From Pseudogemmatithrix spongiicola (GTDB lineage Bacteria > Gemmatimonadota > Gemmatimonadetes > Gemmatimonadales > Gemmatimonadaceae): 64,000 bases of DNA. The position numbers and the translations under genes are program-made. The stretch covers positions 2,604,001 through 2,668,000 of the forward strand of contig NZ_CP130613.1 of the NCBI RefSeq assembly GCF_030623445.1, in the 5' to 3' direction. The notes beneath the pieces were generated by a model. The model searched no databases and was not told the DNA's origin. It was given only the letters and a program-made list of their open reading frames with translations. Below are positions 19,201 to 28,473 of this stretch, piece by piece; the stretch's first letter is position 1; every line of letters starts with the position of its first letter.

Positions 19201-21262
19201 TTACCTGAGTGCTGGAACCGCGTCCACCCTCGGGAACGGCACTACACCCGAGTTCCAAGGCCTACCATTGCCGGTCTCGGGAGGCCTCTCGTTGAAGGAG
19301 ATTTCCACTTCGACTGCTACATCGTGTGGCCTGACCACCGGTGGTGCCGCGTACTGCTGGGGCGCCACGACCAACGGTCAACTGGGCGACGGCGGCGTGA
19401 GCGACGGCAGCGTTCCTGCCCCGGTGCAGGGCGGACTCGTGTTTCGGACAATCTCTGTGGGGACCGGCACTGGCTTCACGCAGCGCGGGTTCGCCTGCGG
19501 TGTGACATTACAGGACGACGGCTACTGCTGGGGTTCGAACGAGAACGGCCAGCTTGGCAACGGCACGACAACGATCGCGACGGTGCCGACTCTTGTATCT
19601 GGAGGCCTCAAGTTCGCGACCATTCGCGCAGACCGAGGCTTCGCGTGCGGTCTCACGCTCCAGGGCGCAGCATATTGTTGGGGTACCGGAGCCGAAGGCC
19701 AACTGGGCAACGGCAGCGTCAATCCGTCCTTGACCCCGACAGCGGTGGTTGGCGGGCTGAGCTTCATCGATCTCGACCTCGGCGACGGCACCGCGTGCGG
19801 TCTGAGTGCGCGCGGAGATGTGTGGTGTTGGGGGCAGTACCCGCGCGGTATCGCCTCGGGACTACCCGCGAGCTCCAGCACGCCGGTGTCGGCGGCATTC
19901 GGATATCGTTTCGTCGAGATCTCGGCGAACATCAACGCAAGCTGCGGCCGAAAGGCCGACGCCACCGTGTGGTGCTGGGGGAACGGTGCGTTGTCCGGCG
20001 GTGGCTCTAACGTCGCAGCGACCACACCGCAGTTGGTGGCAGGCGGGCACTCATTCGCCGCGCTCGCGCGCGTGGCAAACGCGACGCGTTGCGCGGTCGA
20101 CGTGAGTGGTGCGGTGCACTGCTGGGGATTCTCCGTCGATGGTCGACTGGCCGACGGTGTGAACGGGCTGACGCCGTCGCTCGTGTCGGGGGCAATCAAC
20201 TTTGCGAGCATCAGCGGTGGCCGGAACCACCACTGCGGTCTGACGGGCGGCGGGACGGCGTACTGCTGGGGGCTCAATGGCAGCGGCCAGGTTGGCAACG
20301 GAACCGTGTCTCCAGGCCAAGGGTCTTTTAATGCTCCAACCACTGTCGTCGGGGGCGTCACCTTCGCGCGCCTCGAGCGCAGCACGGGACAAGTCACCTG
20401 CGGCATCACCGCGGACAGTACCGGTTACTGCTGGGGCCTGACCCACTGGGGAGACACCACCGGAACGCCCACCATCATACCGGGCGGGCATAAGTGGATC
20501 GCCATTGCGGCGAGTCTCTCCCACGCCTGCGGCATTGTCGCGGACAGCACGGCGTACTGCTGGGGGCAGAACACGACTGGCGTCCTCGGTGACAGCAGCA
20601 CGGTCGCCCGTGCGACCCCCGGACCAGTTTACGGCGGCCATCGGTTCACCCGCATCTCTACGAACCAGTCGCAGAGTTGCGGCGTCGTCGCGAATGGTGA
20701 CATCTACTGCTGGGGCGCCGGCGCAGGTGGCCAACTTGGATACGGGGGAACGACCTCGCAGACGATACCAACACGCGTGGCGAGCACGGGGATTACCTTC
20801 GTTGACGTCTCAACCGTGATTGGAGCAAGCTGCGGGCTTGCATCGACCGGCCAGGCCTACTGCTGGGGCAATGGCACGCTCGTCGGATATGGTTCAACGA
20901 CCAATGCCCTGACCCCGACGCCCGTTGCGGGCGGACTTTCGTTTAGCAAGCTGCGGAGCGGTGCAAACCAAACCTGTGGGCTAGCAACATCGGGCGCTGC
21001 CTACTGCTGGGGCGAGAACTACTACGCCGAGCTAGGTAACGGCAACACGACGCGCCAGCTCACGCCCGCCCCGGTCGCCGGAGGCCAGGTCTTCGTGGAC
21101 ATCACGACGGGCTTCGGGATAGGCTGCGGACTCACGGCCGGCGGACAGACGTATTGCTGGGGTCGTGACGTCTTTGGACAGCGCGGGCGGGCACAACCCG
21201 CGGTGGTGTATAGCCCCACCGCCGCTCAAGGCGGCATCACCTTCCGGACAACGGCGCCGTAG
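16223..21262 (+). CDS. Giant surface lipoprotein: Ig-like repeats plus 14 RCC1-like blades
   Basis: 1679 residues from ATG at 16223 (ATG 16211 would add four). A basic N-terminus and hydrophobic stretch end in the lipobox LLVVSLAC, so it is probably lipid-anchored. Residues about 150-960 hold some eight Ig-like/invasin-type repeats, each with an AGDT/AGDS...D..GN motif (for example AVDRFGNAVP). Residues about 970-1679 hold 14 repeats of C-G-x(6-8)-YCWG followed by GQLGNG, two seven-bladed RCC1-type propellers by count, each blade with a cysteine pair. No sorting domain follows. It probably serves in adhesion or binding at the surface. Confidence 0.85.
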   Translation: MIESRPLARWSRAVITSAIALLVVSLACAERVTGPGNVRIMEGVRPVFLLDGAPAPLPVGSVRVLITTIVGARLADTVLTFPGDGSDITLSVPVQVGEGTSEVRTVAEFRDGAGNTLFRSEPVAVRILFANQGDGPPPSPVSVPLTYVGPGSGRTLQIEVDQAPAVGFAGDTLGLSATVRDQTSAVVAGVPLVWASLDTTVAQVSSALDGRFVLGPQRGTARLVGSTYTGARDTVTIAVQPLPAQLQVVGSATLTDTVATTGASFRVRVLGGDGLPLRDAEVRFTAVGVTLDSTSARSDAQGEASVRFRLPNLVGTYGVTAAPARGSGSAALTVIAVPDSAVAARVTGVTPPSVRAGDSLPQLSVGAVDRFGNAVPTFADTVRATLVDTAGQPLGSAVARVPAGGVASFVGLRPLTAAPRALVELRAGALPPVRSDTFAVLAASPVALRAIGATPDSSVAGTLLPTLEVEAVDAFGNRAPQFADSVRIAPIGAGPLLGRRARVATAGVARFDSLALTKAESGVRLALTAAALAPDTTAAIRVKPAAPARVVVVSDPLTSVVAGDTTLRVGVGVEDAYNNFVPTATNAVTVSLLGGTAALFGDTARAASAGIASFTGLSVRVAAAGYRLRVAADGLTPDTSAAFAVTPAAAARLAVTAAPTDSTAAGATLAPFSLTAYDAYDNVARGFADTVTASLNVSPLVATLGGTTKVKADTGKVTFTGLSIAAAGTAFRLIGSAPGLVPDTSDAFRVYATAAVATVFVTEPQASIVAGDTIVSVTVETRDALGNRASTGAPIALTLIGGDAGATLLGTTSLSGDSARATFSGLRLTRAGSAYRLVASSGVTTADTSQVFAVTAAAATTLAWVTQPASGAVAGDTLGSFSVAVHDAYGNVVPISTDVIVLSLSSNPSGASLHGFIGNVASAGIATFGGGTIVGRPGTGFVLQASLAGLTSAQSLPFDVVPPTPTPRRTILSVGNAVCGIAASDAPYCWGRGYLSAGTASTLGNGTTPEFQGLPLPVSGGLSLKEISTSTATSCGLTTGGAAYCWGATTNGQLGDGGVSDGSVPAPVQGGLVFRTISVGTGTGFTQRGFACGVTLQDDGYCWGSNENGQLGNGTTTIATVPTLVSGGLKFATIRADRGFACGLTLQGAAYCWGTGAEGQLGNGSVNPSLTPTAVVGGLSFIDLDLGDGTACGLSARGDVWCWGQYPRGIASGLPASSSTPVSAAFGYRFVEISANINASCGRKADATVWCWGNGALSGGGSNVAATTPQLVAGGHSFAALARVANATRCAVDVSGAVHCWGFSVDGRLADGVNGLTPSLVSGAINFASISGGRNHHCGLTGGGTAYCWGLNGSGQVGNGTVSPGQGSFNAPTTVVGGVTFARLERSTGQVTCGITADSTGYCWGLTHWGDTTGTPTIIPGGHKWIAIAASLSHACGIVADSTAYCWGQNTTGVLGDSSTVARATPGPVYGGHRFTRISTNQSQSCGVVANGDIYCWGAGAGGQLGYGGTTSQTIPTRVASTGITFVDVSTVIGASCGLASTGQAYCWGNGTLVGYGSTTNALTPTPVAGGLSFSKLRSGANQTCGLATSGAAYCWGENYYAELGNGNTTRQLTPAPVAGGQVFVDITTGFGIGCGLTAGGQTYCWGRDVFGQRGRAQPAVVYSPTAAQGGITFRTTAP

Positions 21263-21310
21263 GCGCCGGTGCTCGGCGGGAGGTCCGACGCCGGGCGTGG
21301 TCACGCGCGG

Positions 21311-23923
21311 CTACGCCCGCCCGCGCACCACCCCTTCCACGCGTCGATCGGGATCGAACCATCGCCGCGCCAACGTGCGCATGCTCTCAGGCGTCACGCG
21401 CGAGAGATCGGCGGGATACCGCGCCAACTCCTCCAGCTCGCCCCACAGATACGCGTCCGCGAGGTCGGCGAGCACCGCCGCGCCGCTCGCCTGGCGGATC
21501 TTCCATGAACCAATGGCGTAGCGCAACGCCCGCTCCAGCTCATGCGGATGGACGAGGTCTTCACGCAGCTTGGCGAACTCGTTGAGCAGGCCGGCGCGCG
21601 CGATCTCTTCCTTGTCCGGCGAGGTCGCGATGTACGCGGCGAAGGTGCCGCTGACGGCGCGCACGTACGGGCGCACGAGCACGGTATACGCCAGTGACTG
21701 CCGGTCGCGGAGCTCCTCGAAGAATCGCCCGCCCAGCCCGCTGGCGACGCCACTTAACAGCTCGGCCTCGAAGCGCGACGCCTCGTCGCGCGCCGGGCCT
21801 TCGAACAGAATCGACAGCGCCGTCTGCCGTTTGTCGCGCGGCTCGACGTTGACCGCGGACGCGCTGGGCCAGGCCGGACGCGCGATGCGCGGCGCGTCGG
21901 CGCCACGCAGCCCGACAAGCCGCGTGGCGATCTCATCGGCCGCGCGCTGCGGATCGACGTCCCCGACGATGGCCACGGCGCTGCGCGCGCGCAGCACGGA
22001 GCGTGCATGCCAGTCGCGCAGCTGCGCGACGGTCACGCGGCGCACGGCGTCCTCGGTGCCGAGGGTCGAGCGGCCGTAGGGATGATTGGGCCAGGCGAGT
22101 TCCGCGGCGAGCCGCAGCGGCTGGCGGTACATGTCGTCGCGCAGGGCCCCGAGTGACGCCAAGGCGATCGCCCGCTCGGCTTCGAGTCCATCCTCGGGAA
22201 ACGCGGGCTCCGTCAGCAGCTCGGCCAGCAGCGCCATGGCGTCCGCATAGCGGTCGGTCGGGACGCCGATCGTCCACTGCATCGCCTCCGAGCCGACACT
22301 CGTGCTGAACGAACCGCCGAGCCGTTCGGCGGCTTCGGCGAACTGCGTGGCGTGACGGCGTTGGGTGCCGCGCAGCATGGTGCGCGCCATGAGCGTCGAG
22401 AGTCCCGAGACGTCCGGCGATTCGTCAATGACACCGCCGGCGATGAAGGCGCCGAGGTGTGCGAGGGCGGCCCCTGGACGCGGGCGGACGAGGATGCGGA
22501 CATCCTCGTCCGTGCGGAAGACGTGCACGCCATCGACGACGCGTTCGAGCTGCGCCCGGCGCGGCGCGACTGCGCTTACCGCAGGCGCGGGCGCGGTGAC
22601 CTCCAACGGGGCGACGCCCGGCGCTTCGAGAAGCGCGCGCACCTCCGTGGCGCTCGCGCCAAGCGCCTCGGTGCCGCGCGGGCGATACGCGACGAGGCTG
22701 GCCCCGTCGAGCGACAGGTAGCGCTGCGCGACGTCCGTGAGGCGCGCGACACTCGTGTTCCGCAACGCGTCCTGATAGGCCAGTCCCTGTTCCCAGCCAC
22801 CGGCGAGTTCCCAACTGCCGAGGAAGTTGGCCTGGCCCTCGGCGCTCTCGAGGCGCCGCAGCCACTGGGCATCGAGGAGCTGCCGCGCCCGGGCGAGTTC
22901 GTCGTCGGTGAGGTCGCCCTCGCGCACGCGACGGACTTGGTCGACGATCGCGCGCGCGGCCTCGCGCGCGCGCTCCTGCGGCGCCGTGGCATGCACGACG
23001 AAGACGCCGAGCTCGGTGGGCGTGTAGTCGTAGGCCGAGATGCTGGAGACGAGGCGTCGGTCCCGCGTCGCACGCACGAGCCGCGCGGCACGGCCCGAGG
23101 CAAGCACCGTCGCCAGGCAATCGAGCGCCGGCGCGTCGGGATGATCGGCGCTCGGCGTGCGCCAGCCGAAGACGAGCTCGGTCTGCGCGATGTCGCCCTC
23201 CCACTCGCGCAGGCGGAAGCCCGCAGGCCGAATATCGAGCGGTCCACGATCGCGGGTGAGCGGCGCGTCCTCGAGCGCCGCGTAGCGCTGCGTGGCCTCA
23301 CGGATCGCCTCGGCGGGATCCACGTCCCCGACAATGGCCAGCACCGTGTTCGAGGGGCGGTAGAAGCGTCGGTAGAATGCCACGAGCTGGTCGCGCGTGA
23401 GCGCGCGGAGCTCGTCCTCGCGTCCCATGCGCCAGCGCCGGATGCGATGCCGGTCGTGCAGCACCTCGAACATCGTCTCCAGCGCGAGCGGGCCCGCGGA
23501 GTCGGCCTTGCGCTTGGTCTCCTCGATGATGACTTCGAGTTCGCGGCGCAGTTCGTCGGCGTCGATGACCGAGTTGGCGTAGGCGTCGAACTGCACATCG
23601 AGCCCGGCGCGGAGCCCGTCGGCCGGCAGCACCGTGTAGTAGTGCGTGTGATCGTAGATGGTACCGGCGTTCAGGTAGCCGCCGGCGAGCTTGGTCGCGC
23701 GGGCGATCTCGCCGACGCCACGCGTCGGCGTGCCCTTGAAGTACATGTGCTCGAGGACGTGCGCGATGCCGACGGTCTCGTCGGGTTCGTCGAAGTAGCC
23801 GGCCTTCACCCAGGTGACGATGGCGACGACCGGCGCGGTGCGATCGCGGCGGGCGAGGATGGTCAGCCCATTGGCGAGCCGGACCCGATGCACGCTGTCC
23901 GGAGTGAGGATCTGCGGCGGCAT
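21311..23923 (-). CDS. M16-family zinc peptidase, two-domain
   Basis: 870 residues from ATG at 23923, last codon at 21311. The N-terminal half has the inverted zinc motif HVLEH (H55, E58, H59) and the distal glutamates in ELEVIIEETKRKADS. The C-terminal half is a degenerate M16 domain (RTMLRGTQRRHATQFAEAAE) without zinc ligands, as in pitrilysin-like single-chain enzymes. No signal peptide is visible. It probably degrades peptides. The start is seven bases before the stop of the ABC permease gene, so they may share a transcript. Confidence 0.92.
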   Translation of the reverse strand: MPPQILTPDSVHRVRLANGLTILARRDRTAPVVAIVTWVKAGYFDEPDETVGIAHVLEHMYFKGTPTRGVGEIARATKLAGGYLNAGTIYDHTHYYTVLPADGLRAGLDVQFDAYANSVIDADELRRELEVIIEETKRKADSAGPLALETMFEVLHDRHRIRRWRMGREDELRALTRDQLVAFYRRFYRPSNTVLAIVGDVDPAEAIREATQRYAALEDAPLTRDRGPLDIRPAGFRLREWEGDIAQTELVFGWRTPSADHPDAPALDCLATVLASGRAARLVRATRDRRLVSSISAYDYTPTELGVFVVHATAPQERAREAARAIVDQVRRVREGDLTDDELARARQLLDAQWLRRLESAEGQANFLGSWELAGGWEQGLAYQDALRNTSVARLTDVAQRYLSLDGASLVAYRPRGTEALGASATEVRALLEAPGVAPLEVTAPAPAVSAVAPRRAQLERVVDGVHVFRTDEDVRILVRPRPGAALAHLGAFIAGGVIDESPDVSGLSTLMARTMLRGTQRRHATQFAEAAERLGGSFSTSVGSEAMQWTIGVPTDRYADAMALLAELLTEPAFPEDGLEAERAIALASLGALRDDMYRQPLRLAAELAWPNHPYGRSTLGTEDAVRRVTVAQLRDWHARSVLRARSAVAIVGDVDPQRAADEIATRLVGLRGADAPRIARPAWPSASAVNVEPRDKRQTALSILFEGPARDEASRFEAELLSGVASGLGGRFFEELRDRQSLAYTVLVRPYVRAVSGTFAAYIATSPDKEEIARAGLLNEFAKLREDLVHPHELERALRYAIGSWKIRQASGAAVLADLADAYLWGELEELARYPADLSRVTPESMRTLARRWFDPDRRVEGVVRGRA

Positions 23924-23930
23924 CAGTGCG

Positions 23931-24674
23931 TCAGCGGACGAGCGGGGCGCGACGGATGACGAGGAGTCCGGCGACGAGCATGCCGATCCCGTAGCCGAAC
24001 ACGAGCACGAGATCGGTGACGGGCCAAGGGGTGCCCTCGATGAGCGACTTGTGCACGAGCTTCAGCGTCTCGATGGGCGGCAGCCCCCGGACGAGCGGCC
24101 GCAGCCATTCATACAGGACCTCCCGTGCGCCCAGTTGCTGGAGCAGCTGCGTGCCCATGTACACGAGGATGACCAGGAGCCCGTCCTTCTCGGTGAACGC
24201 CGCGCAGAGCGTCGTCAGGCCCCCGATCAGGACCAGCGTCGCCAGCATCGCGACGATGGTGCCGAGCACCGGCACGTCAGCGCCCAAGTAGCGGGCGGCC
24301 AGCGGCGCGGGCAGGAAGCAGACCGTGAAGAGCGCCAAGCCCGCGATGAAGCGGCTGAGGTAGAACGGTGCCGGCGCCACGGGATGCGAGAACAGGAAGC
24401 GCACGTATTGCCGTTCGCGGTCTTCGGCGATGCTGCGCGTCATGAAGAGGAACGCCCCGAGCGTGAGGCAGAGCGGCGTGACGCCGACATACACCATTCT
24501 GAGGATGTTGGCGACGGCGTCGGGATTGAAGTCAGGGTTGTTCCGGGCGGAGTGCAGGGTGGCGAAGACCGGGATGCCCCCGAACACGATGAACATGGCC
24601 AACGACACGAATGCGCGCGGGACGAGGTCGCGCAGCTGCCAGGGCACGTAGTCACGAAGTGCAGGAAGCGTCAT
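23931..24674 (-). CDS. ABC-2-type transporter permease
   Basis: 247 residues from ATG at 24674, overlapping the ATPase stop by four bases (ATGA). It has six hydrophobic segments, including FVSLAMFIVFGGIPVFATL, and a cytoplasmic loop EDRERQYVRFLFSHPV typical of ABC-2 permeases. The substrate is unknown; the pair resembles gliding- or resistance-type ABC-2 exporters. Confidence 0.83.
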   Translation of the reverse strand: MTLPALRDYVPWQLRDLVPRAFVSLAMFIVFGGIPVFATLHSARNNPDFNPDAVANILRMVYVGVTPLCLTLGAFLFMTRSIAEDRERQYVRFLFSHPVAPAPFYLSRFIAGLALFTVCFLPAPLAARYLGADVPVLGTIVAMLATLVLIGGLTTLCAAFTEKDGLLVILVYMGTQLLQQLGAREVLYEWLRPLVRGLPPIETLKLVHKSLIEGTPWPVTDLVLVFGYGIGMLVAGLLVIRRAPLVR

Positions 24675-25573
24675 CGCGCCGTCACCGCCGAGCGGAAGGC
24701 TTCTTCGAGCGAGGATTCGGACGGCCCCACGGCGGTGACCAGCGCCCCCGCGGTGATGGCGGCGGCGAGGCCGGCGTTCAGGCCGGCGACGTCCGCGGTG
24801 CACTCGATGTCCGGCCCGTTGATCACGGCGCCGGGGAAGGCCGCCGCGACGGCATCGGGCGCCTGCGTGACACGGATGCGCCAGCGTCGCGGGGCCGTGA
24901 TGCCCGCACCGCCGCGCACCTCGACGACGCGCTGGATGGCGCCGCGGTCCACGATCGCGACGCGGTCGCAGAGGCGTTCGAGTTCGTCGAGGTTGTGCGA
25001 GGCGATCAGCACCGCGCGGTCGGCGCGGCGAATCCCCGCGACGATGTCGCGGAACCGTGCAGTCCACACGGGATCGAGGCCGTGCGTGGGCTCGTCGAAG
25101 ATCACCATCGCGCGGTCCGTCAGCAGCGCGTGGGCAAGCCCGACGCGCTGGAGATTGCCCTTGCTCAGCGCCTTCAGGCGCTTGCGTCGGTGCTCGCCGA
25201 TGCCGACGGCGTCGATGACGCGGTCGACCTCGGCACGGCGCCGGTCGGCGGGGATTCCCGCGAGGATGGCCATGCGGCGGAGGGCTTCGTCCGTGCGCCA
25301 GGTGAGCGGCCACGTCATGAGTTCCGGCAGGTACGCGACGCCGTTCCGCTCGACGTACGCGCGGGGCGCGACGCCGTCGATGGTCAGGCGGCCCTCGTCG
25401 GGCGAGAGCATCCCGAGCAGCATCGCGATGAGCGTGCTCTTCCCCGCCCCGTTCGGGCCGGCGATGCCGACGACTTCGCCGCGCGCGATCTCCAGCGTGA
25501 CGTTGGAGACGGCGCGAACCCCCGGACCGCGCCAGGTCCGGTACGTCTTGCTCACGTTGTCGAGGACAATCAC
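24671..25573 (-). CDS. ABC transporter ATP-binding protein
   Basis: 300 residues from GTG at 25573. Walker A GPNGAGKST is near 39-47, the signature is LSKGNLQRVGLAHALL, Walker B is AMVIFDEPTHGLDP and the H-loop is IASHNLDELE. The C-terminal 90 residues form the extra domain seen in ABC-2 ATPases. It overlaps the permease downstream and the TPR gene upstream (GTGA), so the three proteins are made together. Confidence 0.92.
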   Translation of the reverse strand: MIVLDNVSKTYRTWRGPGVRAVSNVTLEIARGEVVGIAGPNGAGKSTLIAMLLGMLSPDEGRLTIDGVAPRAYVERNGVAYLPELMTWPLTWRTDEALRRMAILAGIPADRRRAEVDRVIDAVGIGEHRRKRLKALSKGNLQRVGLAHALLTDRAMVIFDEPTHGLDPVWTARFRDIVAGIRRADRAVLIASHNLDELERLCDRVAIVDRGAIQRVVEVRGGAGITAPRRWRIRVTQAPDAVAAAFPGAVINGPDIECTADVAGLNAGLAAAITAGALVTAVGPSESSLEEAFRSAVTAR

Positions 25574-26682
25574 CGTTCGATACGCAGCAGTCCGGCGTCC
25601 GCGCTGGCGCGGAGGAAGCTCTCCGCATCGCGCGTGGGGATGAGGATGCCCGTCAGCGCGAATCCCCGCCGCGCCTCGGCCTGCATGAAGTCCTCGAGCG
25701 TGCGCTGCGCCTGCCCGGGCGTCGCGTCGCGCATGCCGCGGACGATCTCCTCCCAGCTGCCTTCGTAGGGCCGGCCATCGCGGCCGACCACGCGGTGCCG
25801 CACCGGGGCACCCTTCTGCTCGCTCATCTCGTTCAGCAGCGCGCCGAACAGCTCCAGCTGCGAGCGCGCGGCTTCCTGCTCCTGTTCGGCGGCGCGCTGT
25901 TCGATCTCCGAGAGCATCTCGTCGAGCGCATCGGGGGCCGGCTGCAGCTCGGCGAGCCGCTCCTCCCAGATCTTCAGCGACGGATCGTCGTCCCGCAGGC
26001 GCAGGTGCGACTTCTTGAGTTCGAGCAGGCGCCAGATGCCGAGCTCGTCCCAGTGGTCTTCGGGCTTGGTGCGGTCGAGGTGGTACAACGCTGCCTCGTA
26101 CTCGCCCTGGTCGTAGAGCAGGTTGCCGAGGTAGATGCGCGCCTCACTGTGCTCGGGATCGAGCTGCAGCGCCTTGCGCAGCGTCTCCGCCGCCCCCGCT
26201 TCGTCGGCGAGGCGATGCTGGGCGTAGCCGACCATCGCGACGGCCTCGGCGTTCTCGGGCGTCTGCTGGACGGCGATCTCGAAGAAGTCCTTGGCGTCTT
26301 CCATGTAGCCTTCGCGGAAGAGCGCGCGCCCGACCTGCAGCATGAGCTCGATGTCGTCGCTGTAGCCGAGTTCGAGGATGCGACGGAAGCTCTTGAGGCC
26401 GGCCTCCGCCTGACCGAGCTTGAGCAGCACTTCGCCGAGTCCGGCGAGGGCGTCCTCGTGCTCGGGATCGAGGATCAGCGCTTCTTCGAAGGAGCGCCGG
26501 GCCCAGGCGAACTCATCACGGGCCAGGCGGGCGTAGCCGACGCCGACGTGCAACTCGACGGCATTGGGATAAAGCCCGAGGCCCTCGCGCAGCAGCGTGA
26601 GCGCCTCGTCGTAGTTGCCTTCGTTGTAGAGCTGGTGCGCGCGCTCGTCGTACTCCTCGGAACTCAGGAACGGAGAGGGCAT
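25570..26682 (-). CDS. Tetratricopeptide repeat protein
   Basis: 370 residues from ATG at 26682. At least five TPR units fill residues 10-220 (EGNYDEALTLLREGLGLYPN; DEFAWARRSFEEALILDPEH; and others), followed by an acidic coiled region rich in Glu and Gln and a C-terminal domain ending ASADAGLLRIER. It has no signal peptide, so it is cytoplasmic. Its stop overlaps the ABC ATPase start, which points to a role with that transporter. Confidence 0.85.
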   Translation of the reverse strand: MPSPFLSSEEYDERAHQLYNEGNYDEALTLLREGLGLYPNAVELHVGVGYARLARDEFAWARRSFEEALILDPEHEDALAGLGEVLLKLGQAEAGLKSFRRILELGYSDDIELMLQVGRALFREGYMEDAKDFFEIAVQQTPENAEAVAMVGYAQHRLADEAGAAETLRKALQLDPEHSEARIYLGNLLYDQGEYEAALYHLDRTKPEDHWDELGIWRLLELKKSHLRLRDDDPSLKIWEERLAELQPAPDALDEMLSEIEQRAAEQEQEAARSQLELFGALLNEMSEQKGAPVRHRVVGRDGRPYEGSWEEIVRGMRDATPGQAQRTLEDFMQAEARRGFALTGILIPTRDAESFLRASADAGLLRIER

Positions 26683-26769
26683 CGGGGCACTGGCCTCCGG
26701 CTCGCAAGGGGTTGTACCTAACCTATAGCGGGGAACGCGAAGTCAACAGCTACCGAAACGGGTGGTGTG

Positions 26770-27276
26770 CTAGGGCTCCGGTGGCGTGCCGCGCGTCCCG
26801 GGCGCGGGCCCATCGGGATGGACGCGACAGGCAGGCGGCTGCTCGATGCTGTAGGTGAGATTGGCGATGCGCCAATGCTCGCCGACCAGCACGAGCGTGA
26901 AGACATCCACACCGCAGTGCGACCACGCGCGATCGACGTACAGGTCGTACGGCAGCCAGACGACGGCAATGGTGCCGGCAATGCGGATGTCCGGCGCGAA
27001 CCCGCGCTCGATGATGGGGTCCCGGCGCCCCGCCGCCCGCTGCGACTCGGCCGTGCGCATGCGATACCCCGGCTGGCCGCTGCGCGTGCTGGCGGCATAC
27101 ACCTGTGCCTCGGGCGTCATCAGGTCGCTGAGGCGGGCGACCTCGCCCGTGTTGATGAAGTGCATCGCCGAGTCGACGACCGCCATGACCGCGCTGCGCT
27201 GGTCCTGGGCCTCGAGGCGATCCGGCAAGGCGAGGCCCGCCCCGACGATGAGGGCCATCCCGAGGGAACGCATCAT
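26770..27276 (-). CDS. Secreted NTF2/SnoaL-like protein
   Basis: 168 residues from ATG at 27276. It has a signal peptide (MMRSLGMALIVGAGLALPDR) and a cone-fold pattern: VMAVVDSAMHFINTGEVARL at the start, VVWLPYDLYVD and FTLVLVGEHWRIANLTYS at the end, like DUF4440-type proteins. The function is unknown. The ATGATG start overlaps the psuG stop, so it depends on psuG translation. Confidence 0.75.
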   Translation of the reverse strand: MMRSLGMALIVGAGLALPDRLEAQDQRSAVMAVVDSAMHFINTGEVARLSDLMTPEAQVYAASTRSGQPGYRMRTAESQRAAGRRDPIIERGFAPDIRIAGTIAVVWLPYDLYVDRAWSHCGVDVFTLVLVGEHWRIANLTYSIEQPPACRVHPDGPAPGTRGTPPEP

Positions 27277-28184
27277 GCGGCGAGCGCCTGCGCGATCGCA
27301 CCGGCGAGCGCGGCGTTGGCTTCCAGCAGTGCGAGGTTTGCCGTCATCGAGCGACCTCCGGTTGCGGTGGCGATGGCGGCGAGCAGGTGCGGGGTCAGTG
27401 CCGCGCCGCGGATGCCACGTTGGCGCGCCTCCTCCACCGCGGCGAGGACGAGCGCGTCCACCTCCGCGCTGGCGAGCGCGAACTCGGCTGGCGGCGGCTG
27501 CACCACGAGGAGCGCCGAGGACTGACCGGCCGTGTGCCAATGGGCCTGTGCCATCTTCGCGATGGCTTCCGGCGTGTGCGCCGCCGCCGGCACGCGCAGG
27601 CCCGTCTCCGCCGTGAAGAAGCCTGGAAACTCATGGCCGCGATACCCAATCACCGGCACGCCGTAGGACTCGAGCCGCTCCAACGTCGCGGGCAGGTCGA
27701 GGATGGACTTCGCACCGGCGCAGACCACGATCGCCGGCGTGCGCGAGAGCTCGAGCAGATCGGCCGATTCGTCGAAGGCAGGTTCACGGTGGACGCCGCC
27801 GATGCCGCCGGTCGCGAACACCTGCACGCCCGTCAGGCGACAGATGGCCAGCGATGCCGCCACGGTCGTCGCGCCATCGGCCCCCAAGGCGCAGGCGACG
27901 CCGAGGTCGCGGGCCGAGACCTTCTCGATGCCCTCGCGCGCCAAGAACCGCGCGAGATCGTTGTCGGCGAGCCCGAGCGTCAGTTCGCCGCGCACGACGG
28001 CCGTGACCGCCGGCGTCGCGCCGGCCGCGCGCACGGCGGCGTCCATGCGACGCGCCGCTTCGGCGTTCTGGGGAATGGGAAGGCCCTGGGCGAGCACGGA
28101 GCTCTCCAGGGCCACGATGCCTCGCCGCGCCGTTCGCGACGCAGCGACCTCCTCACTGACCCGGACCGCGCGTGATGCGCTCAC
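27273..28184 (-). CDS. psuG: Pseudouridine-5'-phosphate glycosidase
   Basis: 303 residues from GTG at 28184. The enzyme splits pseudouridine 5'-phosphate into uracil and ribose 5-phosphate. Family blocks are clear: VALESSVLAQGLPIPQN at the start, VSARDLGVACALGADGATTV, then VFATGGIGGVHR and GYRGHEFPGFFT, with the active-site Lys in CAGAKSILD. The usual partner kinase psuK is absent here. Confidence 0.93.
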   Translation of the reverse strand: MSASRAVRVSEEVAASRTARRGIVALESSVLAQGLPIPQNAEAARRMDAAVRAAGATPAVTAVVRGELTLGLADNDLARFLAREGIEKVSARDLGVACALGADGATTVAASLAICRLTGVQVFATGGIGGVHREPAFDESADLLELSRTPAIVVCAGAKSILDLPATLERLESYGVPVIGYRGHEFPGFFTAETGLRVPAAAHTPEAIAKMAQAHWHTAGQSSALLVVQPPPAEFALASAEVDALVLAAVEEARQRGIRGAALTPHLLAAIATATGGRSMTANLALLEANAALAGAIAQALAA

Positions 28185-28196
28185 CGGGCGTGCGAC

Positions 28197-28424
28197 TCAG
28201 GCGTCGTCGAAGTCGTCGGCGCGGCGCGTGTCCATCAGGTCGCGCTCGCGGGCGTCGGGATCGAAGACGGCGAGGATCTTGATGTTCTCGCCCGCATAGC
28301 AGTCGAAGGCCTTGCCCGTGCCGCGCTTGATCGAGATCTCGTGTCCGTCCTCGAAGCGCAGGATGGCCGTGGGGAACTCGTTGTTGACGTACTGCTTGCG
28401 GAGCTTCTTCGGCGGCGTCGGCAT
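28197..28424 (-). CDS. Small conserved hypothetical protein
   Basis: 75 residues from ATG at 28424. It begins with a basic patch (MPTPPKKLRKQYVNNEFP), then a strand-rich core (ILRFEDGHEISIKRGTGKAF, then DCYAGENIKILAVFD) and an acidic tail. The composition and a stop 12 bases before psuG support a real gene. No family is recognised. Confidence 0.6.
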   Translation of the reverse strand: MPTPPKKLRKQYVNNEFPTAILRFEDGHEISIKRGTGKAFDCYAGENIKILAVFDPDARERDLMDTRRADDFDDA

Positions 28425-28473
28425 CGTCGTGGGCTTGGCGTTCTGGTGGGGACCGCGAACCTAAGCGAAGCTA

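Noticed and set aside
19140-21240. Regularly spaced repeats resembling a CRISPR array
   Set aside because: The repeats are in frame, imperfect, and encode the CWG/GQLGNG blades of the RCC1-like region. Spacing follows protein repeats of about 50 residues.
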